40,138 bases of DNA, from contig JANJVS010000136.1 of assembly GCA_024709955.1 (NCBI GenBank), positions 1 through 40,138 of the forward strand. The letters are read 5' to 3'. Numbering within the stretch: the first letter of the stretch is position 1; each line of letters opens with the position of its first letter. The translations under genes were made by a program, and so were the position numbers. The stretch is from Rhodocyclaceae bacterium. GTDB lineage: Bacteria; Pseudomonadota; Gammaproteobacteria; Burkholderiales; Rhodocyclaceae. Below are positions 9,894-17,266 of the stretch, piece after piece. The notes under the pieces are model-generated. The model was not told where the DNA came from, ran no database searches, and saw only the letters and a list, made by a program, of their open reading frames with translations.

Positions 9894-11614
9894 GCCAGCA
9901 TCTCCTTGACCTTGGTGACGATCATGTCCGGCGTGAAAGGCAAGCCGCCGCAGATGGTGTAGGACTCCGGACGCAGCGAGGTTTCGGCGCGCACGAAGTG
10001 GGCAAGCTGGCCCTGGAAATTGACCTCGGGCAGCAGGAGACGCCGGCAGCCGGCGCCGAAGGCCTCGAACTGCTCCGCCGGCAACGGCCACAGCAGTTTC
10101 GGATAGAAGCCCTTCGCCTGGATGCCCGCGGCGCGCAGGCGCTGCAGGGCCTCGCGCACCACGCCGATGGTGCTGCCCCAGGCGATCACGCCGATGTCGG
10201 CCATGTCTTCCTCCGCGCCGGCATCGACTTCGGCGGGCGGCATGTCGGCCGCGACCGTCATCAGCTTGCGGAAGCGCTTGTCCTGCATCGCCTCGTGGTT
10301 GGCCGGCGTGTAATTGGGCATGCCCAGTTCGTTGTGCTCAAGGCCGGTGGCGATGTGGGTCGCGCCGTGGGTGCCCGGATCGGCCATCGGCGAGATGCCG
10401 TCCGCGGTGAGCTGATAGCGCTTGTATTCGCCCTCGCCGTCCCAGCGCTTGCGCTCGACCAGCGTGTAGCTGTCCGGATCGGGATAGGGGATGGTCTGGG
10501 TCGAGAAGGCCAGCGAGCCGTCGGAAAGCAGCAGCACCGGCACCTGGTATTTCTCGGCCAGGTTGAACGCCTGCACGGTGAGATCGACGCAGTCCCGCAC
10601 GTTCTCCACCGACAGCACGATGCGCCCGGCGTCGCCGTGCGTGCCATGGATGGCGAGGAACAGGTCGGACTGCTCGTGCTTGGTCGGCAAGCCGGTGGAT
10701 GGACCGCCGCGCTGCACGTCGACGACGACGCAGGGCGTCTCGCTCATGAAGGCCATGCCGAGCATCTCGCTCATCAGCGACAGGCCGGGACCGGAGGTGG
10801 CGGTCATCGACTTTTTGCCGGCATAGGAGGCGCCGACGACCTGCGCGATCGAGGCGATCTCGTCCTCGGCCTGGATCAGCGTGCCGGCGCGCTTGGGCAG
10901 ATGCTTCGCGACGTACTGGGCGATCTCGGTGGCCGGCGTGATCGGGTAGGCGGAATAGAAGTCGAGACCGGCGATCAGGGCGCCGAGGCCGATCGCGTGG
11001 TTGCCGGACATCACCACGACGTCGCGTTTTTCCACGGCCTGGCCGACCGCGAAGGGATCGGTCTTGGTCAGCGCGGCCGCCAGTTCGCGCCCGCGGGCGA
11101 AGGCCGCCAGGTTGGCCTGCACGACGGCCTCGCCCTTGCGGCCGAACTTGGCGCCAATCACCTCGCGCAGCGAGACTTCCGGAATCGCGAAGAGTTGCGA
11201 CAAGGCGCCGAGCGCGACCATGTTCTTCGCCTTCGGACTCTTCAGCTCCTTCGCCGTCGCCGTCATCGGAATCGGATAGGCGAACACGCCCTCGGGAATG
11301 TCCGGCTCGAAATCGCCGCCGGGGCTGTCATAGACCAGTGCCGTGCCGGACTTCAGGCGTGCATGGTTGAGGTCGTAGGCCTCGCCGTTGAAAGCGCAGA
11401 GTACATCGAAGGTATCGCCTTGGTTGAACAGGCGCTGGCCGCTGGCGCGCACCTGATACATGGCATAGCCACCCTTGATCTCGGCCGGGAAGGTCTTGAA
11501 GGTATAGACATCCAATCCGGCGCGCGCGCAGGCCTGGGTAATCATGTCGCCGGCCGAGATGATGCCCTCCCCGCCTTCGCCGGCGATGCGGATAATCAGG
11601 TCGCTCTTGCTCAT
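9890..11614 (-). CDS. korA: 2-oxoglutarate:acceptor oxidoreductase, fused gamma-alpha subunit
   Basis: Protein of 574 aa. The gamma domain is N-terminal (IRIAGEGGEGIISAG, then KTFPAEIKGGYAMYQVR). The alpha domain follows from about residue 200 with YSAYPITPATEIAQ, the GKKSMTATSGPGLSLMSE segment and RGGPSTGLPT. It provides substrate and CoA-binding parts of the enzyme with KorB. A good ribosome site (GGGGAGGAA) lies about 10 bp before the ATG at 11614. It is the first gene of a five-gene coupled operon. In denitrifying aromatic degraders a KGOR supplies reductant to benzoyl-CoA reductase; no ring-reduction genes are in this window, so that use is only a possibility here. Confidence 0.9.
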   Translation of the reverse strand: MSKSDLIIRIAGEGGEGIISAGDMITQACARAGLDVYTFKTFPAEIKGGYAMYQVRASGQRLFNQGDTFDVLCAFNGEAYDLNHARLKSGTALVYDSPGGDFEPDIPEGVFAYPIPMTATAKELKSPKAKNMVALGALSQLFAIPEVSLREVIGAKFGRKGEAVVQANLAAFARGRELAAALTKTDPFAVGQAVEKRDVVVMSGNHAIGLGALIAGLDFYSAYPITPATEIAQYVAKHLPKRAGTLIQAEDEIASIAQVVGASYAGKKSMTATSGPGLSLMSEMLGMAFMSETPCVVVDVQRGGPSTGLPTKHEQSDLFLAIHGTHGDAGRIVLSVENVRDCVDLTVQAFNLAEKYQVPVLLLSDGSLAFSTQTIPYPDPDSYTLVERKRWDGEGEYKRYQLTADGISPMADPGTHGATHIATGLEHNELGMPNYTPANHEAMQDKRFRKLMTVAADMPPAEVDAGAEEDMADIGVIAWGSTIGVVREALQRLRAAGIQAKGFYPKLLWPLPAEQFEAFGAGCRRLLLPEVNFQGQLAHFVRAETSLRPESYTICGGLPFTPDMIVTKVKEMLA

Positions 11615-11683
11615 CTGTTGCTTTTCCTCCCCTTCATCGTCGCAGCCGAGCGCACTCTCCATAAGCTTCAGCTGATAAAAACG

Positions 11684-11727
11684 ATAAGGTTTTACTTATG
11701 CATTTAAAAATTATTATCAGAATTATA
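11684..11727 (-). promoter_or_regulatory. Candidate korA promoter and operator
   Basis: A minus-strand TATAAT (11722-11727) with no good -35 box is followed downstream by ATAAG-N6-CTTAT (11684-11699). A good -10 without a -35 would fit activator-dependent transcription, and the palindrome could bind a dimeric regulator. It is placed before the first gene of the kor operon. Both assignments are by position and motif only. Confidence 0.35.
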
Positions 11728-11835
11728 CGAAGCGACCATATCGGACCCATCGATAATTTCAATCGCGGCAACCTCAGGCTTGAATCGCTGATCAAACAGT
11801 CCCTGGCGTCGTTGCGACAGCTTGCCGTACCGCTT

Positions 11836-11914
11836 GCACCGTCCGCGGAGCGCGGGCTTGACGGGAAAATTCGGGACCCCACGGGTACCGCGGGGTGCGC
11901 TGGCGAGACGGTGC
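11836..11914. repeat. Degenerate inverted pair of the dispersed repeat (copies K and J)
   Basis: The left arm GCACCGTC-N5-AGCGC (11836-11853) and the right arm GCGCT-N5-GACGGTGC (11897-11914) match in 13 of 18 positions as an inverted repeat. Each arm resembles the GC-rich end of the family, in opposite orientations. Bases 11866-11874 (AAAATTCGG) resemble the other end of copy J. The pair could form a cruciform or RNA hairpin of about 80 nt. Confidence 0.4.
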
Positions 11915-11977
11915 GCCGCATGTCGTTCCAGCACCAGCCACCTCTCGAACAAAGAGGTTCGCAGCGGTCGATCGTTA

Positions 11978-12313
11978 TTACTCTTCCATCTCCGCGTCAC
12001 AGTCGCAGCCGCTGCCGGCGGCGATCCAGCGCCGCGCCAAGCGCGCCGCGAGCGGCTGCAGCAGGCGCGGCAGCCGGGGCAGATGCTCGCCGGGCGCCAT
12101 CACCAGCCCGCAGACATAGCGTGCGTCCCCGGCTCGCCAGCTCAGCGCCGGACAGGAACCGGAGCGGTGGCCGAGCAGCAGGTGGCTCAGCGGACAAGGC
12201 GACAGGGCACAGCAGACGCCGCAGCCGTTGCAGGGCATGCCGGCCGCCGGCTTGGCCGGCGCCATGGCGTGGAGGGCGATCGTCCGCCCGCCGGCCGCAT
12301 TGCTGCTGCGCAT
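11978..12313 (-). CDS. Small cysteine-rich protein (CxxCGxCC type)
   Basis: Protein of 111 aa with PCNGCGVCCALSPCPL (from about residue 27), a further Cys in SGSCPALSW and ARYVCGLV, and a C-terminal CDCD. Such a cluster suggests binding of zinc or an iron-sulfur centre, as in the YkgJ-like CxxCxxCC family. I recognise it as a conserved small betaproteobacterial type but know no function. The ATG at 12313 follows GGAAGGCAGG by a few bases, a good ribosome site. It is divergent from the methyltransferase at 12379, with 65 bp between starts. Confidence 0.7.
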   Translation of the reverse strand: MRSSNAAGGRTIALHAMAPAKPAAGMPCNGCGVCCALSPCPLSHLLLGHRSGSCPALSWRAGDARYVCGLVMAPGEHLPRLPRLLQPLAARLARRWIAAGSGCDCDAEMEE

Positions 12314-12378
12314 GATGACCTGCCTTCCCCTGGCGGTTAAAGTCGGGCGAAAGTATAACGAGCGAGGAGAGATTCCCC

Positions 12379-12990
12379 ATGGCGGACAAGAACCACTGGG
12401 AACAGGTGTATCGCGGCAGGACGCCGCAGGACGTGAGTTGGTTCCAGCCCGAGGCGGCGGTATCGCTGCGCCTGATCCGCGCCGCGGCCGGCAGCGGCGC
12501 GGCGGTCATCGACGTCGGCGGCGGCGCCTCGACGCTCGTGGACGGCCTGCTCGACGCCGGCTATCGCGACCTCACGGTGCTCGACCTTTCGGGCGCGGCC
12601 CTCGCCGCCGCGCGGCAACGGCTCGGCGCGCGCGCCGCCGGCGTGCATTGGCTGGAGGCCGACATCCTGCGGGCCGCGTTGCCGGCCCGGGCCTACGACG
12701 TCTGGCACGACCGCGCGGTGTTCCACTTCCTCACCGCTCCGGCCGAGCGCGCCGCCTACGTGCGCCAGGTGCTGCATGCCGTCAGGCCCGGCGGCCACGT
12801 CGTCGTCGCCAGCTTCGCCGAGGACGGCCCGGAAAAATGCAGCGGCCTGCCGGTGATGCGCTACGCGCCGGACGCACTGCACGCCGAGTTCGGCGCGCCC
12901 TTCGAACTGCTGCACCACGAGCGCGAGGAACACCGTACCCCCGGCGGCATGGTGCAGCAGTTCGTCTACTGCTTCTGCCGGAAAATCTAA
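12379..12990 (+). CDS. SAM-dependent methyltransferase (class I)
   Basis: Protein of 203 aa. The opening DKNHWEQVYRGRTPQDVSWFQPEA is typical of small thiopurine/tellurite-type methyltransferases. The SAM-binding motif is VIDVGGGAS (about 48-56), followed by LTVLDLS and the motif IV region YDVWHDRAVFHFL. GAGGAGAG about 8 bp before the ATG is the ribosome site. It ends convergently with the TonB-like gene; their stop codons overlap by 4 bp (12987-12990). The substrate is unknown. Confidence 0.85.
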   Translation: MADKNHWEQVYRGRTPQDVSWFQPEAAVSLRLIRAAAGSGAAVIDVGGGASTLVDGLLDAGYRDLTVLDLSGAALAAARQRLGARAAGVHWLEADILRAALPARAYDVWHDRAVFHFLTAPAERAAYVRQVLHAVRPGGHVVVASFAEDGPEKCSGLPVMRYAPDALHAEFGAPFELLHHEREEHRTPGGMVQQFVYCFCRKI

Positions 12991-13532
12991 TCCAGCCTGA
13001 AGCGCACCGGCAGCAATACCTGCGGCCGCGCTCCCGGCAGCCGGCCGATGCGCCGCACCGCCGCCAGCGCGGCGGCGTCGAGCAGGGCGTGGCCCGAACT
13101 CGTGGCGATGCCGGCATCGGCGATCGCGCCCTCCTCGTCCAGGCTCAGCAGCACGACCACGTCGCCTTCGAGGCCGCGCTCGATCGCCTCGCGCGGGTAG
13201 AAGTCCTGCTTGCTCAGGGCCGCCATGGCCGCGTCGAGCGCACGGCCCTTGAGCTCGCGCGGCGGCGGCGGTTTCCTGGGAAAACTCGGCTCCGGCGGGA
13301 CGGTGGCCGCCGGCGGGGTCGGCGGCGCGGCGGGCGCGGGCGGCTCTTCCCGCGTCGCCAGTGCCGGCGCCAGCAGCACCGCCTCCAGCACCGGCGGGGG
13401 CGGCGGCGGCGCCGGGCGCGGGCGGGCGAAGCCCGGCGGCCAGAGCACGGCGGCATGCAGCAGCAGACTCGCCAGGGTGGAGAAACCGAACCGCAACGCT
13501 GGCGGGGCGGCACGCGATCGAAACGCCGTCAT
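12987..13532 (-). CDS. TonB-like energy transducer
   Basis: Protein of 181 aa with the TonB layout: a short basic N-terminus and one membrane span (FSTLASLLLHAAVLW), a periplasmic proline-rich stretch (PAPPPPPPVLEA through PRKPPPPRE), and a C-terminal TonB domain (REAIERGLEGDVVVLLSLDEEG, then LLDAAALAAVRRIG). It should carry proton-motive energy to outer-membrane receptors, but no exbB, exbD or receptor gene is nearby. A repeat copy lies in the proline-rich linker and is read as ATVPPEPSFP. It is divergent from the ankyrin gene. Confidence 0.85.
   Translation of the reverse strand: MTAFRSRAAPPALRFGFSTLASLLLHAAVLWPPGFARPRPAPPPPPPVLEAVLLAPALATREEPPAPAAPPTPPAATVPPEPSFPRKPPPPRELKGRALDAAMAALSKQDFYPREAIERGLEGDVVVLLSLDEEGAIADAGIATSSGHALLDAAALAAVRRIGRLPGARPQVLLPVRFRLD
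13281..13305 (+). repeat. Dispersed repeat, copy D, inside the TonB-like gene
   Basis: It begins AAAACTCGGC and ends GGCGGGACGGTG, with G to C and GCG to TCC changes against the consensus. It lies antisense to the TonB-like gene and is translated as TVPPEPSF in the proline-rich linker, where an insertion would be harmless. Confidence 0.65.
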
Positions 13533-13587
13533 GGCGGCAATGCTACCGCAACGGGTAGACTGCGCGCCTCGTCCCATGGTCGCCACG

Positions 13588-14670
13588 ATGAAACGCCTGT
13601 TCCTCCTGCCCTGCCTCCTGCTGCTCTGCCTCGCCCCCCTGCCCGTCCGCGCCGAACTGCCCGATCCGGTGCGTTTCTCCACCGTTCTGGAACTGGGCGA
13701 TGTCGCCCAGGCGCGCGCCTGGCTCGACGCGGGGCTCGACCCGAACTTCGAGGGCACGACGATCGGCACCGGCCTGATGATCGGCGCCTGGGAGGGCAAC
13801 ATCGCGCTGATGGAACTGTTCCTCGCCCGCGGCGCCGACATCGACGCCGTCAACCGCTTCGGCGAGCAGGCGCTGATGCTGGCCGCCTGGAAGGGCCGGC
13901 GCGAAGCCGCGCAGTGGCTGCTCGACCACGGCGCCAAGCCGAACCGCGCCCAGGACAAGGAATGGAGCGCCCTGCACTACGCCGTCTTCGCCGGCCACGC
14001 CGAACTGGTGGAGGGCCTGCTGGCGGCCGGCGCGGACGTGAACGCGCGTTCCACCAACGGCTCCACCGTGGTCATGATGGCGGCGCGCGAGGGCCATGCG
14101 GCCATCGCCCGGCGCCTGCTCGCCGCCGGCGCCAACCCGGCCATCCGCAACGATTTCGACGAGGACGCCGTCGCCTGGGCGATGCGCCAGGGCCATTACA
14201 AGATCGCCCAGGGCTTCACCAGCGCCGAGAACTTCGCCGAACTGGCGCGCCGCGCGGCCCGGCTGCGCGAACGGCCGATACGCTCGATGCCGGTGCCGGA
14301 CGTGGTCGAGGAGCACCTGCGCATGGCGCGGCTGGCCGAGTCCAGGGGCCGGCGCGGCGACGCCCTCGACGCCTACCGCAAGGCCCTCGCCGCCCTCAAG
14401 ACCCAGCAGGCACCGCAAAAAGTCGGCTCTGGCGGGACGGTGAAGGACGCCAGGGCGCCGGCCGAGGCGAAGGCGCCGAGCGCGCTGGTGATCCGCGCCA
14501 GGCGCGGCGAGCCGGAGCGCCAGGGCATGAGCTTCGCCTACGAGGGCCAGGACGAGGCGGGCATCGACCGGCTGCTCGGCCAGGCGCGCGCCGCCGAGGC
14601 GGCGGGCCGCAGGGCGGAAGCGGTACGCCTGTTCCGCGAAGCGTCCGCGCGCATCCGCGCCGGACGCTAG
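13588..14670 (+). CDS. Exported ankyrin-repeat protein
   Basis: Protein of 360 aa. A signal peptide (MKRLFLLPCLLLLCLAPLPVRA) precedes about six ankyrin repeats (residues about 30-210), with the usual pattern NRFGEQALMLAAWKGR, EWSALHYAVFAGH and NGSTVVMMAAREGH. A helical C-terminal part has two similar stretches (RGDALDAYRKALAAL and RRAEAVRLFREASARI) like single TPR helices. It probably binds another protein in the periplasm. The ATG at 13588 is chosen over 13576 because the lysine-arginine start suits a signal peptide. A repeat copy is in frame in the linker after residue 275 (KVGSGGTV). Confidence 0.85.
   Translation: MKRLFLLPCLLLLCLAPLPVRAELPDPVRFSTVLELGDVAQARAWLDAGLDPNFEGTTIGTGLMIGAWEGNIALMELFLARGADIDAVNRFGEQALMLAAWKGRREAAQWLLDHGAKPNRAQDKEWSALHYAVFAGHAELVEGLLAAGADVNARSTNGSTVVMMAAREGHAAIARRLLAAGANPAIRNDFDEDAVAWAMRQGHYKIAQGFTSAENFAELARRAARLRERPIRSMPVPDVVEEHLRMARLAESRGRRGDALDAYRKALAALKTQQAPQKVGSGGTVKDARAPAEAKAPSALVIRARRGEPERQGMSFAYEGQDEAGIDRLLGQARAAEAAGRRAEAVRLFREASARIRAGR
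14417..14442 (+). repeat. Dispersed repeat, copy E, inside the ankyrin gene
   Basis: It begins AAAAAGTCGGCT and ends GGCGGGACGGTG, two changes from the consensus. It is read in frame in the sense direction as KVGSGGTV, in a low-complexity linker between two helical segments. Confidence 0.75.
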
Positions 14671-14764
14671 GACCGGGGGAGGGATGCGGCCGGCCACGGC
14701 GCCGCGGCCTGAATTCGGCTATGCTGGCGCTCCCCTTCCGTTCCACAAGCCGTTCGCCGTGACC

Positions 14765-15220
14765 ATGCCCGCTTCCGTCTCCCCCGAACCAGCCCGGCGC
14801 CAGCCGGACGGCGCCGCGGCGCGGCCGATGCAGTGGGATGCGGCCTACGACATCGGCCTCTCCGCCATCGACGACCAGCACCGCAAGCTGGTCGAGCTGG
14901 CCAACCGCCTGCTGGAGCATCCCGAGGCCGGCGTGCGCGACGAGGCGGTGGTGGATATCCTGACCCGGCTCGGCAAGGCCCTCGCCATCCATTTCCGCGG
15001 CGAGGAACTCATCATGCGCGAGCTCGGCATGCCGGCGCGGCGGCTCGACGCGCACGTGCGGGACCACGACCGCATCCTCGACCAGTACGCCGAGCTCAAC
15101 ATCGGCGCCGCCGCCGGGGCACCCTACCGCGCGGCGGACGTCTTCGCGCAGGTCATCGACTGGGTCGGCCGGCACATGCTCGAACACGACCTGGGCATCA
15201 AGGACTACCTGCCCGCCTGA
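14765..15220 (+). CDS. Bacteriohemerythrin
   Basis: Protein of about 151 aa with the hemerythrin di-iron ligand set in order: DDQHRKL, HFRGEE, HVRDHD, and [13 protein letters not shown] near the C-terminus. It binds oxygen at a non-haem di-iron site in the cytoplasm and may deliver or sense oxygen; such proteins are common in microaerobic bacteria. The start is uncertain: the ATG at 14765 is used, but a GTG at 14759 or the ATG of MQWDAAYD would also leave the domain whole. The 3' end overlaps the convergent rmuC end by 16 bp. Confidence 0.88.
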   Translation: MPASVSPEPARRQPDGAAARPMQWDAAYDIGLSAIDDQHRKLVELANRLLEHPEAGVRDEAVVDILTRLGKALAIHFRGEELIMRELGMPARRLDAHVRDHDRILDQYAELNIGAAAGAPYRAADVFAQVIDWVGRHMLEHDLGIKDYLPA

Positions 15221-16533
15221 TCGGCGCACGCCGCGGCGGGCTGCATCTCCTCGGCGAGCGGCAGGCGCGGCGCGCTTTCCGCCGGTGCCAGGTCGCGGAT
15301 TTCCTTGTCCCCCGCCACCGCCTGCAGGTCGCGGAAGCGCCGCGCCGTGACCAGCACTCGGCTTTCCAGCGAGGCGGTGGCCTTGTTGTAGGCGCCCACC
15401 GCGTCGGCGAGGTTCTTGCCGACACCGGCCCAGTGATCGGCCAGCGTGGCGATGCGCTCGTGGAGCTCCTTGCCGAGCTGGGAGATCTTCTGGGCGTTCT
15501 CCGCCAGCGCTTCCTGCTGCCAGCCGTAGGCCGCCGCGCGCAGCAACGCGATCAGCGTGGTCGGCGTGGCGAGGATGACGCGCTGCTCGACGCCGCTCTC
15601 GATCAGGCCCGGGTCGGCCTCCAGCGCGGCGCTGTAGAACATCTCGCCGGGCAGGAACAGCACGACGAAATCCGGCGCCGGCTGGAACTGCTCCCAGTAG
15701 GACTTGCGGGAAAGCTTGGCGATGTGCTCGCGCACCTGGCGCGCATGGTCGGCGAGCTTCTTGCGGCGTGTCTCGTCGTCCTCGGCCTCGATGGCGTCGA
15801 GATAGGCGGCGAGCGGCGCCTTGGCGTCGACGACCAGCTGCTTGCCGCCGGGCAGGCGCACGATCAGGTCGGGACGCAGCCTGCCGTCCTCGCCGTCGGC
15901 CGACTCCTGCTCGTGGAAGTCGCAGTGGTCGAGCATGCCGGCCATCTCGACGACCCGCTTCAACTGCAGCTCGCCCCAGCGGCCGCGCGCGTGCGGCGCG
16001 CGCAGCGCGCGCACCAGGTTCGCGGTCTCCTTGCGCAGCTGGCCCTGGCTGTCGGCGAGCGCGCGCACCTGCTCGAACAGGGTGGCGTAGGCGTCGATGC
16101 GTGACTTCTCGATACCCTGCACCTGCTGGGAGAAATTCTCCAGCGTGGCGCGGATCGGCGTGACGAGCTCGCCGAAGGCCTGCTGGCGCTTTTCCAGCTC
16201 GCCCCTGGCCGCCTCCTGCTGCTTTTCGAGGGCGGTCCTGGCCAGGTCGAGGAAGGCCTGGTTGTTGCGCTGCAGGGCTTCGGCCGACAGGGCGCGGAAG
16301 GCGTCGGCGAAGGCGCCGCGCGCCTCCTCCAGCGCGGCGATCTTCTCGTTGGCGACGGCGCGCTCACGCTCGAGATCGCCGTGCAGCAGGGCGGCGCGCT
16401 CGCGCAACTGGGCCAGTTCGGTGGCCTGTTGGGCGTTGCCCTCGCGCAGGTCGCGCACGCGCGCGGCGAAGGCGCTCCAGACCAGCCCGGCGCCGAGCAG
16501 CAGGCCGACCAGCGCGGCGATCATCGATTCCAT
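15205..16533 (-). CDS. rmuC: DNA recombination protein RmuC
   Basis: Protein of 442 aa. An N-terminal membrane span ([19 protein letters not shown]) is followed by a long coiled coil (about 25-160, rich in [16 protein letters not shown]-type heptads) and the RmuC domain, including [37 protein letters not shown] and [17 protein letters not shown]. The family limits inversions and rearrangements at short inverted repeats in E. coli, perhaps as a nuclease. It is the last gene of a long minus-strand operon, separated from the nitroreductase gene by 45 bp that hold a repeat copy. Confidence 0.92.
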   Translation of the reverse strand: MESMIAALVGLLLGAGLVWSAFAARVRDLREGNAQQATELAQLRERAALLHGDLERERAVANEKIAALEEARGAFADAFRALSAEALQRNNQAFLDLARTALEKQQEAARGELEKRQQAFGELVTPIRATLENFSQQVQGIEKSRIDAYATLFEQVRALADSQGQLRKETANLVRALRAPHARGRWGELQLKRVVEMAGMLDHCDFHEQESADGEDGRLRPDLIVRLPGGKQLVVDAKAPLAAYLDAIEAEDDETRRKKLADHARQVREHIAKLSRKSYWEQFQPAPDFVVLFLPGEMFYSAALEADPGLIESGVEQRVILATPTTLIALLRAAAYGWQQEALAENAQKISQLGKELHERIATLADHWAGVGKNLADAVGAYNKATASLESRVLVTARRFRDLQAVAGDKEIRDLAPAESAPRLPLAEEMQPAAACADQAGR

Positions 16534-16545
16534 GGCTCTTCCTTC

Positions 16546-16572
16546 AAAAAGTCGGCGCTGGCGGGACGGTGC
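16546..16572 (+). repeat. Dispersed repeat, copy F (intergenic, consensus-like)
   Basis: The cleanest copy: AAAAAGTCGGCG, then CTGGCG, then GGACGGTGC. It fills most of the 45-bp gap between the nitroreductase stop (16579) and the rmuC start (16533). In the mRNA sense of rmuC it ends in a run of T just before the GAAGGAAGAG ribosome site. Confidence 0.85.
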
Positions 16573-16578
16573 ATCGCC

Positions 16579-17256
16579 CTATTCATGGAATTGTACGTAC
16601 TCGGACAGCGCGGCGCGCTCGGTGACCAGGCTGTTCTCGGGCGCGGCCGGGTCGGCGCGGCCAAGGGCCATGCCGCAGACGAGCTGCTGGTTCGGCGGCA
16701 GGTTCAGCTCGGCGGCGACGATGCGATGGAACTGCACCCAGGCCGCCTGCGGGCAGGTGTCGTAGCCGCAGGCGCGCGCGGCGAGCATGACGTTCTGCAG
16801 GAAGCCGCCATAGTCGAGCCAGCTGCCCTGGCTGAGGCGCCGGTCGATGGTGAACATCAGGCCCACCGGCGCGTCGAAAAATTCGAAGTTGCGGCGGTGC
16901 TGGGCCTGCATGCGCGCCTTGTCGCCCTTGGCAATGCCGATCAGCGCATACAGCGCGTAGCCGACCGCGCGCCGCCGCGACAGATAGGGCTCGAAGAACT
17001 CGGCCGGGTAGTAGGGATACTCGTATTCGTGCTCGTCGGCGGCGTGGTCGAAGGCCGCGCACACCGCGCGCACCAGCCGGTCGCGCGCCGCGCCGGCGGC
17101 GACATGCACGTGCCAGGGCTGGGTGTTGGTGCCCGAGGGCGCGCGCGCCGCCGCGGCAAGGATGCGCTCGACGGCGGCGCGCGGCACCGGCTCGGGCAGG
17201 AAGGCGCGGATCGAGCGGCGGGAGGCGATGAAGCGCAGCAGTTCTTCCTGATTCAT
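16579..17256 (-). CDS. Nitroreductase-family FMN oxidoreductase
   Basis: Protein of 225 aa with the family opening RRSIRAFLPEPVP, the FMN-contacting APSGTNTQPWHVHV (about residues 39-52), and the C-terminal GYDTCPQAAW and CGMALGRADP. It reduces nitro, quinone or similar substrates with NAD(P)H as a cytoplasmic flavoprotein. It begins 10 bp after the DUF294-CBS gene and so shares that transcript. It ends in YVQFHE, as many members do. No substrate can be deduced. Confidence 0.9.
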   Translation of the reverse strand: MNQEELLRFIASRRSIRAFLPEPVPRAAVERILAAAARAPSGTNTQPWHVHVAAGAARDRLVRAVCAAFDHAADEHEYEYPYYPAEFFEPYLSRRRAVGYALYALIGIAKGDKARMQAQHRRNFEFFDAPVGLMFTIDRRLSQGSWLDYGGFLQNVMLAARACGYDTCPQAAWVQFHRIVAAELNLPPNQQLVCGMALGRADPAAPENSLVTERAALSEYVQFHE

Positions 17257-17266
17257 GGCGCCCTCT

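Larger units (their letters stand above)
11615..11977. other. 363-bp gap upstream of korA: AT-rich patch and degenerate inverted repeat
   Basis: I see no supported gene here. Short frames exist on both strands but lack a ribosome site and recognisable content. Bases 11679-11760 are strikingly AT-rich for this genome. A perfect 5-bp inverted repeat ATAAG-N6-CTTAT sits at 11684-11699, about 70 bp before korA, and a TATAAT hexamer on the minus strand is at 11722-11727. Bases 11836-11914 hold an imperfect palindrome related to the dispersed repeat. The gap is the natural place for korA control. Confidence 0.5.

Noticed and set aside
10803-10822. GACTTTTTGCCGGC stretch in korA resembling the end of the repeat
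   Set aside because: It encodes the conserved KKSMTATSGPG motif of the oxidoreductase family, and the rest of the repeat is missing.
11634-12000. Overlapping open frames of 95 and 98 codons on the minus strand upstream of korA
   Set aside because: No ribosome site, no recognisable content, and they overlap each other and the next gene. They do not look like real genes.
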